In this document: one piece after another, positions 16,402 to 24,877 of the stretch
Layout: every line of letters begins with the position of its first letter
Position numbering within the stretch: position 1 is the stretch's first letter
From: Cyclobacteriaceae bacterium
GTDB taxonomy: Bacteria > Bacteroidota > Bacteroidia > Cytophagales > Cyclobacteriaceae
Direction: 5' to 3'
Assembly: GCA_026989505.1 (NCBI GenBank)
Contig: JALSJF010000266.1
Span: 1-38,274, forward strand
DNA: 38,274 bases
Notes under the pieces: generated by a model
What the model was told of the DNA's origin: nothing
Seen by the model: the letters and a program-made list of their open reading frames with translations, nothing else
The model's database searches: none
Translations under genes and position numbers: made by a program

Positions 16402-17198
16402 ATTTCGGCAATTTTGGTATGCGATACGACAATCCCTTTAATCAGGGCGGAGCTCAGGCCCATGTGCTCCATCTCATTCAGGCCGGCAATGGTGCAGCCT
16501 TTGGGGGTAGTTACTTTATCAATTTCGGCTTCGGGATGGCTGTCGGGGTCATCCAGCAACAGGCTGGCGGCCCCCAGGCAAGCCTGTACGGCAATTTTCC
16601 GGGCTTCCGGGGCATGAAAGCCGAGTTGAATACCCCCCTGGATGGTGGCCCGGATGAGCCGCATCCAAAAAGCTATGCCGCTGGCCCCCAGCACGGTGGC
16701 CGCCTGCATAAGCTCATCGTCAATAACAATGGTCTGCCCCAGTACCGAAAAAACAGCTTCCACCAGCCGGGTGGCGGCCCCTGACGCGTTGACGCTGATA
16801 CAGGTCATCGACTGGCGCACGGCCAGGGCGGTGTTGGGCATGGCCCGGGCCAGGGTGTTGGTGTCCGGCAGCAGTTGGGCCAGCTCGGCCAGGGTAACCC
16901 CGGTAAGGGTGGAAATGACCAGTTTATTGTGCAAGGCTCCCCGGGCTTCGGCAACCACACGGGCCAACTGGCCGGGCTGTACGCAAATCAGCACGATGTC
17001 GGCTGCCTGCACGGCTGCGGTGTTATCGGTGGTAACGGTTATGCCCTGTCGGGCAAATTCTTCCAGGCCGGAGGGTTTCCGTTTGGTCATAATCAGTTTG
17101 TTGTTTTCGAGCATGCCGGCCGCCAGAAGCCCACGGGCAATGGCGGTGCCCAGGTTGCCGGCCCCGAGGATAGCCAGGGTTTTGTTTTGTAGTTCCAT
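16398..17198 (-). CDS. proC: Pyrroline-5-carboxylate reductase
   Basis: NAD(P)H-dependent reductase making proline from pyrroline-5-carboxylate. The 266-residue length is standard. The Rossmann motif GAGNLG is at 12-17, the nucleotide-binding CVQPGQL region follows, and the ProC signature appears near the C-terminus as DKVTTPKGCTIAGLNEME. It sits inside the arginine operon between argC and argD, 3 nt after argC. The pairing makes sense because proline and arginine synthesis share glutamate-derived semialdehydes. Confidence 0.93.
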   Translation of the reverse strand: MELQNKTLAILGAGNLGTAIARGLLAAGMLENNKLIMTKRKPSGLEEFARQGITVTTDNTAAVQAADIVLICVQPGQLARVVAEARGALHNKLVISTLTGVTLAELAQLLPDTNTLARAMPNTALAVRQSMTCISVNASGAATRLVEAVFSVLGQTIVIDDELMQAATVLGASGIAFWMRLIRATIQGGIQLGFHAPEARKIAVQACLGAASLLLDDPDSHPEAEIDKVTTPKGCTIAGLNEMEHMGLSSALIKGIVVSHTKIAEI

Positions 17199-17201
17199 AG
17201 T

Positions 17202-18176
17202 TTAAAATGCTGATCCTTTAAGTTGTAAGCCGCTGGTTTCTTTTATGCCGAACATCAGGTTCATGTTTTGCACCGCCTGCCCCGAGGCCCCCTTGAGCAG
17301 GTTGTCGATGGTGCTGGTAATCAATACATACTCCCCGTGCGCTTCTACATGCAACCACACGTTATTGGTGTTGACCGCCTGTTTCAGGTGGATGGGCTGC
17401 CCGGCAAACTGCACGAAGGGATGTCCGGCAAAGTATTCCCGGTAAGCCGCTTTTATTTCTTTCAGGGGACGGTTTATCCGGGTGTAGATGGAGGCGAAAA
17501 TACCGCGGGTAAAATTACCGCGCACCGGGATAAAAAGAGTATCGCCCGGCCACCCTCCTGCAAGTTGTGTGAGCGTTTCCTTTACTTCCTGCAAATGCTG
17601 GTGGGTAAAGGGTTTGTAAATACTCACGTTATCATGCCGCCAACTGAAGTGTGTGGTGCCGGTGGGTGCCTGCCCGGCCCCGGTAGCCCCGGTGATGGCA
17701 TTGATGTGTACATCTGCGGCTAGCCACCCGGCAGCCGCCAGCGGCAGCAGGGCCTCTTGTATGGCCGTGGCAAAGCACCCCGGATTGGCCACACTGGTTG
17801 CCTGGCGGATGGCTCCTTTGTTGGCTTCGGGCAGGCCATAGACAAAAACCCGGTTGCCCAGGGTATTTTGGCCCTGCAGGCGGAAATCCTGACTCAGGTC
17901 GATGATTTTCATGGATTCCGGGATGTTGTTCCTGCTTAAAAACTCCCGCGATCGGCCGTGGCCCATACACAAAAAAAGCACATCGCCCGTAAAGGGCAGG
18001 GTGGCGGTAAAATTCAGGGCGGTGGCGGTAATATCCTGGTGCACCTTGCTGACGGCCTCTCCGGCATGCGAAGTACTGGCCACTGCAGTGATTTCCGCCT
18101 CTTGGTGATGCAGCAGGAGCCGTAGCAGCTCTCCGGCTGTGTAGCCGGCCCCTCCGGCTATTTCTACTTTAATCAT
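17202..18176 (-). CDS. argC: N-acetyl-gamma-glutamyl-phosphate reductase
   Basis: NADPH-dependent reduction of N-acylglutamyl phosphate to the semialdehyde. The 324-residue protein carries the nucleotide-binding GGAGYTAGELLRLLL start (8-22), the catalytic Cys134 in SVANPGCFATA, ITGATGAGQAPT, and the active-site His in KPFTHQHLQE. The 8-nt overlap with argG upstream indicates translational coupling to the reading frame that contains the argG premature stop. Confidence 0.94.
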   Translation of the reverse strand: MIKVEIAGGAGYTAGELLRLLLHHQEAEITAVASTSHAGEAVSKVHQDITATALNFTATLPFTGDVLFLCMGHGRSREFLSRNNIPESMKIIDLSQDFRLQGQNTLGNRVFVYGLPEANKGAIRQATSVANPGCFATAIQEALLPLAAAGWLAADVHINAITGATGAGQAPTGTTHFSWRHDNVSIYKPFTHQHLQEVKETLTQLAGGWPGDTLFIPVRGNFTRGIFASIYTRINRPLKEIKAAYREYFAGHPFVQFAGQPIHLKQAVNTNNVWLHVEAHGEYVLITSTIDNLLKGASGQAVQNMNLMFGIKETSGLQLKGSAF

Positions 18177-19368
18177 ATTTTCGGGTTATGTGGTTAAACA
18201 ATTGCAGGGGGTTGGCCAGGATTTTGGTAAAGCCTTTTACGTCCTCACCGCTCCAGCCTTTGTTCATCTCCCCGTAAGCGCCAAAGGAGGCATCCATTAA
18301 ATCAAAATCGCTTGCTATGCCGTCCACCGTAAAGCGATAAGGGTGCAGGGTAAGGAAAACCGAGCCGCTGACCCTCTCCTGGGTTGCTTGCAGGAAATTT
18401 TCGATATTGCGCATCACCGGGTCTAAGTATTGGGCCTCGTGCAGCATCATGCCGTACCAGTTGGCCAGTTGTTCCTTCCAGTGGAGCTGCCATTTGGTCA
18501 GGGTATGTTTTTCCAGGGCATGGTGGGCTTTGATGCTCAGCAGGGCTGCGGGGGCTGCGAAGGCCACCCGGCCTTTGATGCCGATGATGGTGTCGCCTAC
18601 GTGGATGTCACGGCCGATGGCATATTGAGCCCCCAGGGCATTGAGGCGCTCAATTACGGCTACGGGCGCCATTTCCTTCCCGTCTATCCCGCATCACTCA
18701 CCCCGGTTAAACTGCAGGCTTAGTTTTTGCGGGTTTTTTGCCTGCAAAGCTGAAGGCCAGGCGGTTTCCGGCAGCGGCAGGTGCGAGGTGAGGGTTTCTG
18801 CCCCGCCAATGCTGGTACCCCAAAGCCCCTTGTTAACCGAATATTTGGCCTTTTCCCAGCTTGCTTCCACGCCAAAGCTCTTGAGGTAGGCCATTTCCTC
18901 CTCGCGGCTAAGTTGCTGGTCGCGGATGGGGGTGATGATGCCGGCATCGGGGATAAGGCTGGCAAACACCAGATCGAAGCGCACCTGATCATTGCCCGCC
19001 CCGGTACTGCCGTGGGCTACAAAACCGGCCCCGGTTTCCTGTACATATTCGGCAATGGCCACCGCCTGCACGGTACGCTCGGCACTTACCGACAGCGGAT
19101 AGGTGTTGTTTTTCAGCACATTACCGAAAACAAGGTACCTGATTACTTTGTCGTAATAGGTCTGCACCCGGTCGAGCACCCGGAACGAGGCTACCCCCAG
19201 CGACCGGGCTTTGGTCTCGACAGCAGTCAGTTCATCCGGGTTGAACCCTCCGGTATTGACCAGCACGGCATGTACCTCCAGGCCCAGGTCATGCTCCAGG
19301 TATTTAACACAATAGGAGGTGTCGAGCCCGCCACTGAAGGCCAGTACCACTTTTTTCTTTTGGCTCAT
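18169..19368 (-). pseudogene. argG: Argininosuccinate synthase gene interrupted by an in-frame TGA
   Basis: Citrulline plus aspartate to argininosuccinate. The reading frame is a full-length 400-codon ArgG in one frame, except that codon 225 is TGA (18696-18694). The first part (224 residues) has the PP-loop AFSGGLDTSYC and the HGSTGAGNDQVRFD motif and stops after FNRGE. The frame then continues CGIDGKEMAPVAVIERLN to the natural TAA at 18169, giving the expected C-terminal oligomerisation domain. There is no frameshift. The remainder could restart at ATG 18672, giving a 167-residue C-terminal piece. Explanations are a real nonsense mutation, a single-base sequencing error, or read-through. 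Tryptophan recoding is unlikely because TGA ends many genes here. Neighbouring genes are intact. Confidence 0.85.
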
Positions 19369-19994
19369 TTGTTCAGGATTTTTAATCTTTTTCTGGATTT
19401 GGATTTGACAAAACGTTTAAATTTTTCCCAGCGCTGGTTTTTGGCCGGCACCGCCTGGCCGTTGCGGGTGGCCGGATCGTAGAGCATACCTGTACAGAGG
19501 CACATTTTATGCTCATGGCGCTGCAGGATATCGTAGTTTTTGCATCCCCGGCACCCTTTCCAGAACGCCTCGTCATCGGTAAGCTCAGAAAAAGTGACGG
19601 GCTTATAGCCCAGGGACGAATTGATCTTCATTACGGCCAGGCTGGTAGTAATGCCAAACAACCGGGCCCCGGGGTAAAGCTGGCGCGACAAAGCAAAGGC
19701 TTTCTTTTTAATCCGGGCCGCCAGCCCGTGGTGCCGGTAAGGCTCAGCCACAATCAGCCCGGAGTTGGCCACATATTGCTTGTGGCCCCAGGTTTCGATA
19801 TAGCAAAAACCGGCCACCTCCTCTTTATGCAGCGCCAGGATGGCATGCCCCGAAGTGATTTTTTCGGCTATGTAGGCGGCCGGGCGATTGGCAATGCCGG
19901 TCCCCCGCTTTTGCGAGGCATCGCGTATCAGGTTGCTTATGGCATTTGCATACCGTAAATGACTTTCGTTGGCGACAACAAGGGTAAATTCCAT
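19365..19994 (-). CDS. GNAT-family acyltransferase, first gene of the arginine operon
   Basis: A 209-residue GNAT protein. The acetyl-CoA-binding core is seen in NSGLIVAEPYRHHGLAARI (a V.p.yR..G.a..L variant) with conserved strands before it (ILALHKEEVAGFCYIETWG). After the fold comes a Cys-rich tail: CRGCKNYDIL and MCLCTGML, four cysteines that could bind a metal. It opens the operon and its stop overlaps the argG ATG by 4 nt. No classical ArgA or ArgJ is present in the window, so it is a good candidate for the N-acylglutamate synthase. That role is inferred from position, not from a specific motif. Confidence 0.8.
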   Translation of the reverse strand: MEFTLVVANESHLRYANAISNLIRDASQKRGTGIANRPAAYIAEKITSGHAILALHKEEVAGFCYIETWGHKQYVANSGLIVAEPYRHHGLAARIKKKAFALSRQLYPGARLFGITTSLAVMKINSSLGYKPVTFSELTDDEAFWKGCRGCKNYDILQRHEHKMCLCTGMLYDPATRNGQAVPAKNQRWEKFKRFVKSKSRKRLKILNK

Positions 19995-20349
19995 TAGGAA
20001 AAATGTTAAAAACAGACGACCAGCCGGGCTGGGAAATTGAACTTAAATAATAAAATATAATGTGAAGCAGGCAGGGCACATAGCCCCGCAGAAAAGAATC
20101 AGACCCCTAAGGGCCTGGCGTTCCTTGGCCTTGCAGCATATACGGCCGGAGCTACCGGAGCGGTAGCGGGGATAAGGGCGGTATCGGCAATGCTGTTTTT
20201 CATCGAGCGCCAAAAGTAATACCAGAATTTAAAAATCCTATAGTAAATGCAAATTTTTTACAAAAAAAGAACCGCATGTGAAAATGAAAGTACTTTGCAG
20301 AGAAAAAAATTACTGCAAGCTTGCCTTTTATCCCCTAAGTTTTTATTAT
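19995..20349. other. Intergenic region between the arginine operon and the export cluster
   Basis: About 380 nt separate the divergent GNAT and TetR genes. It contains a perfect 6-bp hairpin (gctacc 20151-20156 with ggtagc 20162-20167) and an imperfect one around 20108-20132. A TACTTTTG match to the -7 consensus occurs on the minus strand at 20218-20211, but without a convincing -33 partner. No arginine-rich leader peptide or convincing gene was found. Confidence 0.5.
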
Positions 20350-20367
20350 TGACCGACCGTTCAGTCA
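20350..20367. promoter_or_regulatory. Candidate TetR operator
   Basis: TGACCGACCGTTCAGTCA is an 18-bp near-perfect dyad: 7 of 9 base pairs match around a centre at 20358/20359. It ends 10 nt before the TetR ATG. Size, symmetry and position are typical of a TetR/AcrR-family autoregulatory operator that would control the whole downstream export cluster. Confidence 0.7.
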
Positions 20368-20377
20368 TAAATTAATT

Positions 20378-20959
20378 ATGAGCCCCAGAACGCCTGCCCA
20401 GAATGAAGAAATAAGGTTGGCCAGCCAGGAGAAAATACTTAGGGCCGCCTTTGAACTCATTGCCCAAAATGGTTATGAAAGTACCAGCATTGCTATGATT
20501 GCCAAAAAGGCAGGCGTATCGAAAGGGTTATTATACAATTATTTTGATAAGAAAGAAGACCTCGTACGGGCGTTGCTTGAAGCGGCCATGCGTGAAGGCG
20601 ATGTCATGCTTCGTGAACTTATGGACGATGATGCCAGCGCCACACTGAAAAATATTTTTCAATGGTTTTTCCGCGAAATGCGTGAGCAGCCTCACCACTG
20701 GCGGCTTATGGCTGAGCTTTCGCTTAAAATTGATAACCTCAATATCGTCCGCAAATTTGCTTTGGGCAAGCTGAATGAATATGTAGGCTTAATGGAAAAC
20801 CTGCTTACCCGGTTGGGCTATGAAAATGCCCTGGGCGAAGCCAGGCTCATCGTGGCTTTGTTTGATGGCATTGGCTTTGAAGCCTTGATTTTAAAAAAGG
20901 ATTACCCCCTGGATGAAATGGAAGCGTATTTAATAACTAAATATTGTCAGGAAAAATAA
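20378..20959 (+). CDS. TetR/AcrR-family transcriptional regulator
   Basis: A 193-residue one-component repressor. The N-terminal HTH is classical: EKILRAAFELIAQNGYEST, then the recognition region IAKKAGVSKGLLYNYFDKKEDL. The C-terminal ligand and dimer domain is divergent, so the inducer cannot be guessed. It precedes a five-gene export cluster by 1 nt and has a palindromic site directly upstream, so it most likely represses itself and the cluster. It is unrelated in sequence to the second TetR at 31533. Confidence 0.92.
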   Translation: MSPRTPAQNEEIRLASQEKILRAAFELIAQNGYESTSIAMIAKKAGVSKGLLYNYFDKKEDLVRALLEAAMREGDVMLRELMDDDASATLKNIFQWFFREMREQPHHWRLMAELSLKIDNLNIVRKFALGKLNEYVGLMENLLTRLGYENALGEARLIVALFDGIGFEALILKKDYPLDEMEAYLITKYCQEK

Positions 20960-20960
20960 G

Positions 20961-21701
20961 ATGAAAACCACGCTACCCATCCTGCTGCTGTTGCTGGCGG
21001 CAACGGCCTATGGCCAAACAGCCAAAGAGATCATCAAAAAAGCCGATGATAAAATGCAGGGGCAATCGAATATATCGGAGATGAAAATGACAATTGTCCG
21101 CCCCACCTGGAAACGGGAAATCACCATGAAAGGCTGGGCCCTGGGGCGTGAATACAGTCTTATCCTCATTACTTCCCCGGCCAGGGACAAGGGCACGGCT
21201 TTTCTTAAGCGTAATAACGAGATGTGGAACTGGCAGCCCTCTATCGACCGGGTGATTAAGTTGCCCCCTTCGATGATGCTGCAATCGTGGATGGGCTCTG
21301 ATTTTACCAACGATGACCTGGTAAAGGAGTCCTCCATTGTCAACGATTATGACCAGGTACTGGAAAAAGATACAGTAATCAATGGCCTGGACTGTTATAA
21401 AATTGTGATGACCCCCCATGCGGATGCGGCCGTAGTTTGGGGGAAAGTGGTGGTTTATATTGATAAGCAGGAGTTTAACCAGCACCTGGCTTACTATTAT
21501 GATGATGATGGGTTTTTAGTAAACACGATGGTCCTTTCGCAAGTCAAAAAAATAGGGGGGCGCCTGCTGCCTACCCATCTGGAGATGATTCCCGCAGAAA
21601 ATCCCGGGCATAAAACCATGATTGATTATCTGAGTTTAGAATTCGATGTGGGCCTAAAAGAAAGCTTTTTTTCAATGCAGAACATGAAACGGGTACGGTA
21701 A
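20961..21701 (+). CDS. LolA-like outer-membrane lipoprotein-sorting protein (PF17131-type)
   Basis: A 246-residue periplasmic protein with a Sec signal peptide (cleavage after AYG, about residue 19). Sequence features match the outer-membrane lipoprotein-sorting family related to LolA/LolB: an N-terminal helix (AKEIIKKADDKMQGQ), strands with the KGWALGREYSLILITSP and NEMWNWQPSIDRVIKLPPSM segments, and the diagnostic MLQSWMGSDFTNDDLVKES stretch. The fold forms a half-barrel that binds acyl chains. It directly precedes two FtsX-type permeases and an ATPase, so it probably collects or delivers a lipidic cargo from this transporter. It is not the housekeeping LolA by length or sequence. Confidence 0.85.
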   Translation: MKTTLPILLLLLAATAYGQTAKEIIKKADDKMQGQSNISEMKMTIVRPTWKREITMKGWALGREYSLILITSPARDKGTAFLKRNNEMWNWQPSIDRVIKLPPSMMLQSWMGSDFTNDDLVKESSIVNDYDQVLEKDTVINGLDCYKIVMTPHADAAVVWGKVVVYIDKQEFNQHLAYYYDDDGFLVNTMVLSQVKKIGGRLLPTHLEMIPAENPGHKTMIDYLSLEFDVGLKESFFSMQNMKRVR

Positions 21702-21717
21702 TTAAACGAAAAAGCAG

Positions 21718-22941
21718 ATGTATCTAACACTTGCCTGGCGAAATATCTGGCGCAATAAGAGGCGTAGCCTTATCACCATTGTGTCTATTGCCTTTGCCGT
21801 ATTGCTGGCCTGTGTCATGCGCTCCTTGCAACTGGGCTCTTACAACCGTATGATTGAGAATGCCGCCCGCTTTTATACCGGGTATATCCAGGTGCATAAA
21901 AACGGCTATTGGGCGGATAAAACCCTGGAGAACAGTTTTGTTAATGATACCGGCCTGCTGGCTATGATTGACCGTATAGCCGGGGTAGAAGTAGCCGTGC
22001 CGAGGCTGGAGTCATTTGCCCTGGCTTCTTACGGCACCAAAACCAAAGGTGCGCTGGTACTTGGCGTGGAGCCTGAAAGGGAAGACCTGCTCACCCGGGC
22101 CAGGTCGAAGGTAGTTGCCGGGGCCTACCTGCAAGCCCATGATAAAGCCGTGCTGGTAGCGGCCGGCCTGGCCAATTACCTTAAGCTTGGCGTGGGCGAC
22201 ACCCTGGTGTTAATCGGCCAGGGCTTTCACGGGGCCAACGCAGCCGGGGTATATCCGGTTAAAGGCATCCTGAAGTTTCCGGTGCCTACGCAAAACAACC
22301 AAACGGTATTTTTACCCCTGAAAGAAGCCCAGTGGTTTTATGCAGCCGACAACCGCCTGACCAGCATCGCCCTGGTGGTTGACAAAGCTAAAAACGTGGA
22401 CCGCATTGTGGCCGGCATCAGCGCTAACGTTGACCCTGCCGCCCTGGAGGTAATGGGCTGGCGGGAGTTGATGCCCGACCTGGTACAGGGCATAGAAATA
22501 GACAATATCAGCGGCAAGGTGATGTTGGGGGTGCTATATGCCGTTATCGGCTTTGGAATGTTTGGCACCTTTTTAATGATGACAGCCGAACGCATGTATG
22601 AGTTTGGCGTGATGATGTCGGTGGGTATGACCCGCCTGCGCATGCAGTTTGTCATTTTCCTGGAAATGGGCCTGATGGCCGCCCTGGCGGTGGTGGCCGG
22701 CATCGGCCTCAGCCTGCCGGTGCTGGTGTATTACCACCATAACCCCATTTACTTTACGGGTGATTCGGCCCGGGCCATCGAGAGTTTCGGTATTGAAGCC
22801 GCCTATTTCTTCTCGCTTGAACCGTCATTGTTCTATAACCAGGCCTGGGCCATCTTTTTTATGGCCTTTATCCTGGGCTTTTACCCTTTGCTTGTTATTC
22901 AACGGTTAAAGCCCGTACAAGCCATGCGCGATGCCCTGTAA
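21718..22941 (+). CDS. ABC transporter permease, FtsX/LolC-LolE type (1)
   Basis: A 407-residue inner-membrane permease. It has one N-terminal membrane helix (about residues 16-38, preceded by WRNIWRNKRRS, the usual basic motif), a large periplasmic MacB-PCD-like domain (about 40-260), and three C-terminal membrane helices (about 270-400). This is the type VII ABC topology of LolC/E, MacB and FtsX. It starts 16 nt after the LolA-like gene. It pairs with the next permease, similar in layout but diverged in sequence, probably as a heterodimer. Such transporters do mechanotransmission on periplasmic substrates, consistent with lipid or lipoprotein extraction. Confidence 0.9.
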   Translation: MYLTLAWRNIWRNKRRSLITIVSIAFAVLLACVMRSLQLGSYNRMIENAARFYTGYIQVHKNGYWADKTLENSFVNDTGLLAMIDRIAGVEVAVPRLESFALASYGTKTKGALVLGVEPEREDLLTRARSKVVAGAYLQAHDKAVLVAAGLANYLKLGVGDTLVLIGQGFHGANAAGVYPVKGILKFPVPTQNNQTVFLPLKEAQWFYAADNRLTSIALVVDKAKNVDRIVAGISANVDPAALEVMGWRELMPDLVQGIEIDNISGKVMLGVLYAVIGFGMFGTFLMMTAERMYEFGVMMSVGMTRLRMQFVIFLEMGLMAALAVVAGIGLSLPVLVYYHHNPIYFTGDSARAIESFGIEAAYFFSLEPSLFYNQAWAIFFMAFILGFYPLLVIQRLKPVQAMRDAL

Positions 22942-22962
22942 TTATGCTAAACAACCCTAAAT

Positions 22963-24177
22963 ATGTTAGTTAAAATAGCCTGGAAAAATGTCTGGCGCAG
23001 CCGCAGCCGCAGTCTGGTGGTAATCGGCTCCATCATTGTGGGGGTATGGGCCCTGTTGTTTGGCTCCGGTTTTATGAACGGTTTCCTGGTAAGTTATATG
23101 GCCAATATTATCAACCATGATATCTCCAATATTCAAATCCACAACCCCAAATTCAAGCAGGATTTTGATGTACGCTATTTTATCGCCAACGGCAAGGCCA
23201 AGGCCGCTGCTGTCCGCCAGTGGCCGGGGGTGCGCGGGGCCACCACCCGCACTATTGTTTCCGGCATGATATCATCGCCAAAAAAAGCAGCCGGGGTGCA
23301 AATCAGGGGGGTCGACCTGAAAAACGAAGCCCTTGTTACCCGCCTCGACTCCATGGTGGCTGAGGGCACCTATTTTACCGGGATTAAGCGTAACCCCATC
23401 ATTATCGGCTCGCGGATGGCAGAGAACTTAGGGGTTAAACTACGGTCAAAGGTGGTGCTTACCTTTAATGATGGCCATGGCAATATTACGGCCGGGGCGT
23501 TCAGAATTGTGGGGATTGTAGAAAGTTCATCCGTGGCCATCAGCGAAACCTATGCCTTTGTCCGCCAGCAGGACCTGACCAAACTGGTTGCCCTCGGTGA
23601 TATTGTCCACGAAATTGCCATCCTCACCCAGCCACAGACGGATGAAGCCGCTATTATTACCCGCTACCGGCAAACGTATAACCACGACCTGGTTGAAAGC
23701 TGGCGCGAACTGGCCCCCGAGCTGGCGGTGATGAACGAAATGTATGGCAATATGCTGTATGTTTTGATGGGCATAATTTTAACGGCCCTGGTTTTCGGTA
23801 TTGTAAATACCATGCTGATGGCGGTACTCGAAAGATTTCGCGAACTGGGTATGCTGATGGCGGTAGGCATGAACAAGGCCAGGGTTTACCTGATGATTAT
23901 GATTGAAACTGTTTTCCTTGGCGTGGCCGGGGCGCCCATCGGCCTGCTGGCCGGCTGGTTGACCATTTACTATTTCCGTATGCACGGGGTGGACCTGAGC
24001 AATTATTCCGAAGGACTGGAAGCTTTTGGCTATTCGGCCCTCCTCTACCCTTACCTGGACAACCAGGTGTATTTTATTGTTACCCTGGGGGTAGTGGTTA
24101 CCGCCCTGGTATCGGCCTTGTACCCCGCCTGGAAGGCCATCAAACTAAAACCCGTAGAAGCATTGCATAAACTTTAG
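22963..24177 (+). CDS. ABC transporter permease, FtsX/LolC-LolE type (2)
   Basis: A 404-residue partner permease with the same 1+3 membrane-helix layout: the IAWKNVWRSRSRSLVVIGSI start, a periplasmic domain from about 45 to 265, a helix at about 267-290, then ERFRELGMLMAVGMNKARVY, the FtsX-type coupling-helix sequence that contacts the ATPase. The C-terminus YPAWKAIKLKPVEALHKL is the standard family ending. It lies 21 nt after the first permease and 16 nt before the ATPase gene. Confidence 0.9.
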   Translation: MLVKIAWKNVWRSRSRSLVVIGSIIVGVWALLFGSGFMNGFLVSYMANIINHDISNIQIHNPKFKQDFDVRYFIANGKAKAAAVRQWPGVRGATTRTIVSGMISSPKKAAGVQIRGVDLKNEALVTRLDSMVAEGTYFTGIKRNPIIIGSRMAENLGVKLRSKVVLTFNDGHGNITAGAFRIVGIVESSSVAISETYAFVRQQDLTKLVALGDIVHEIAILTQPQTDEAAIITRYRQTYNHDLVESWRELAPELAVMNEMYGNMLYVLMGIILTALVFGIVNTMLMAVLERFRELGMLMAVGMNKARVYLMIMIETVFLGVAGAPIGLLAGWLTIYYFRMHGVDLSNYSEGLEAFGYSALLYPYLDNQVYFIVTLGVVVTALVSALYPAWKAIKLKPVEALHKL

Positions 24178-24193
24178 CCAAAAGATCACTACC

Positions 24194-24877
24194 ATGAGCG
24201 TTATAAAAGCCAATAATATTCATAAAACTTATACCGAAACAGCCGTACCGGTACACGCCTTAAACGGGGTCACCCTGAGTGTTGAAGAAGGTGAGTTTAC
24301 TGCCATTGTGGGGCCTTCGGGCTGTGGTAAAACTACCCTGTTGAACATCCTGGGCGGGCTTGATACCCCTACGGAAGGCACAGTAGAGGTGGCTAATACC
24401 GATATTACCGGCATGAACGACAACCAGTTGATTAATTTCAGGCTACAAAACATCGGCTTTGTCTTTCAGGCCTATAACCTGATACCGGTGCTGACCAACA
24501 AAGAAAATGTGGAGTTCATCATGTTACTGCAAAAGTGGCCGCGGCAGGAACGGGAGCAGCGGGCGATGGAACTGCTGGCGCAAATGGGCATTGCCGATAA
24601 AGCCAACCAGCGCCCCTCGGAATTATCGGGCGGCCAACAACAACGGGTAGCGGTAGCCCGGGCGCTGGCTTCCAAACCCAAGTTTATCCTGGCCGATGAG
24701 CCCACGGCCAACCTCGATTCCAAATCCACGGCTAACCTGCTGGATATGATGGCTCAATTGAATAAAGAGGAACAAGCCACTTTTGTTTTTTCAACGCACG
24801 ATCAACGGGTAATTGACAAGGCCAGGAGAGTGATTACCTTAGAAGACGGCAAAATTGTGGCTGACATAACCCGCTGA
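24194..24877 (+). CDS. ABC transporter ATP-binding protein, LolD/MacB-type
   Basis: A 227-residue cytoplasmic ATPase. Walker A GPSGCGKT is at 40-47, the Q-loop Gln92 is in [13 protein letters not shown], the signature LSGGQ is at 144-148, Walker B with catalytic Glu is ILADE (165-169), and the switch His is in FSTHDQRV. The [15 protein letters not shown] segment is characteristic of the LolD/MacB/FtsE subgroup that works with FtsX-type permeases. Its stop (TGA) is directly followed by the ATG of the outer-membrane protein gene. Confidence 0.95.
   Translation: MSVIKANNIHKTYTETAVPVHALNGVTLSVEEGEFTAIVGPSGCGKTTLLNILGGLDTPTEGTVEVANTDITGMNDNQLINFRLQNIGFVFQAYNLIPVLTNKENVEFIMLLQKWPRQEREQRAMELLAQMGIADKANQRPSELSGGQQQRVAVARALASKPKFILADEPTANLDSKSTANLLDMMAQLNKEEQATFVFSTHDQRVIDKARRVITLEDGKIVADITR

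Noticed and set aside
18172-18672. C-terminal ArgG portion as an independent gene
   Set aside because: Same frame, no independent signals, and it completes the exact length and domain order of ArgG; kept as part of one interrupted gene.
18694-18696. TGA read as tryptophan (alternative genetic code)
   Set aside because: TGG is used throughout and TGA terminates several intact genes in the window, such as pheS, argB and argD.
20043-20081. Possible 12-codon leader peptide (minus strand) before the arginine operon
   Set aside because: No arginine codons, no coupled hairpin and no conserved context, so it does not look like an attenuator.
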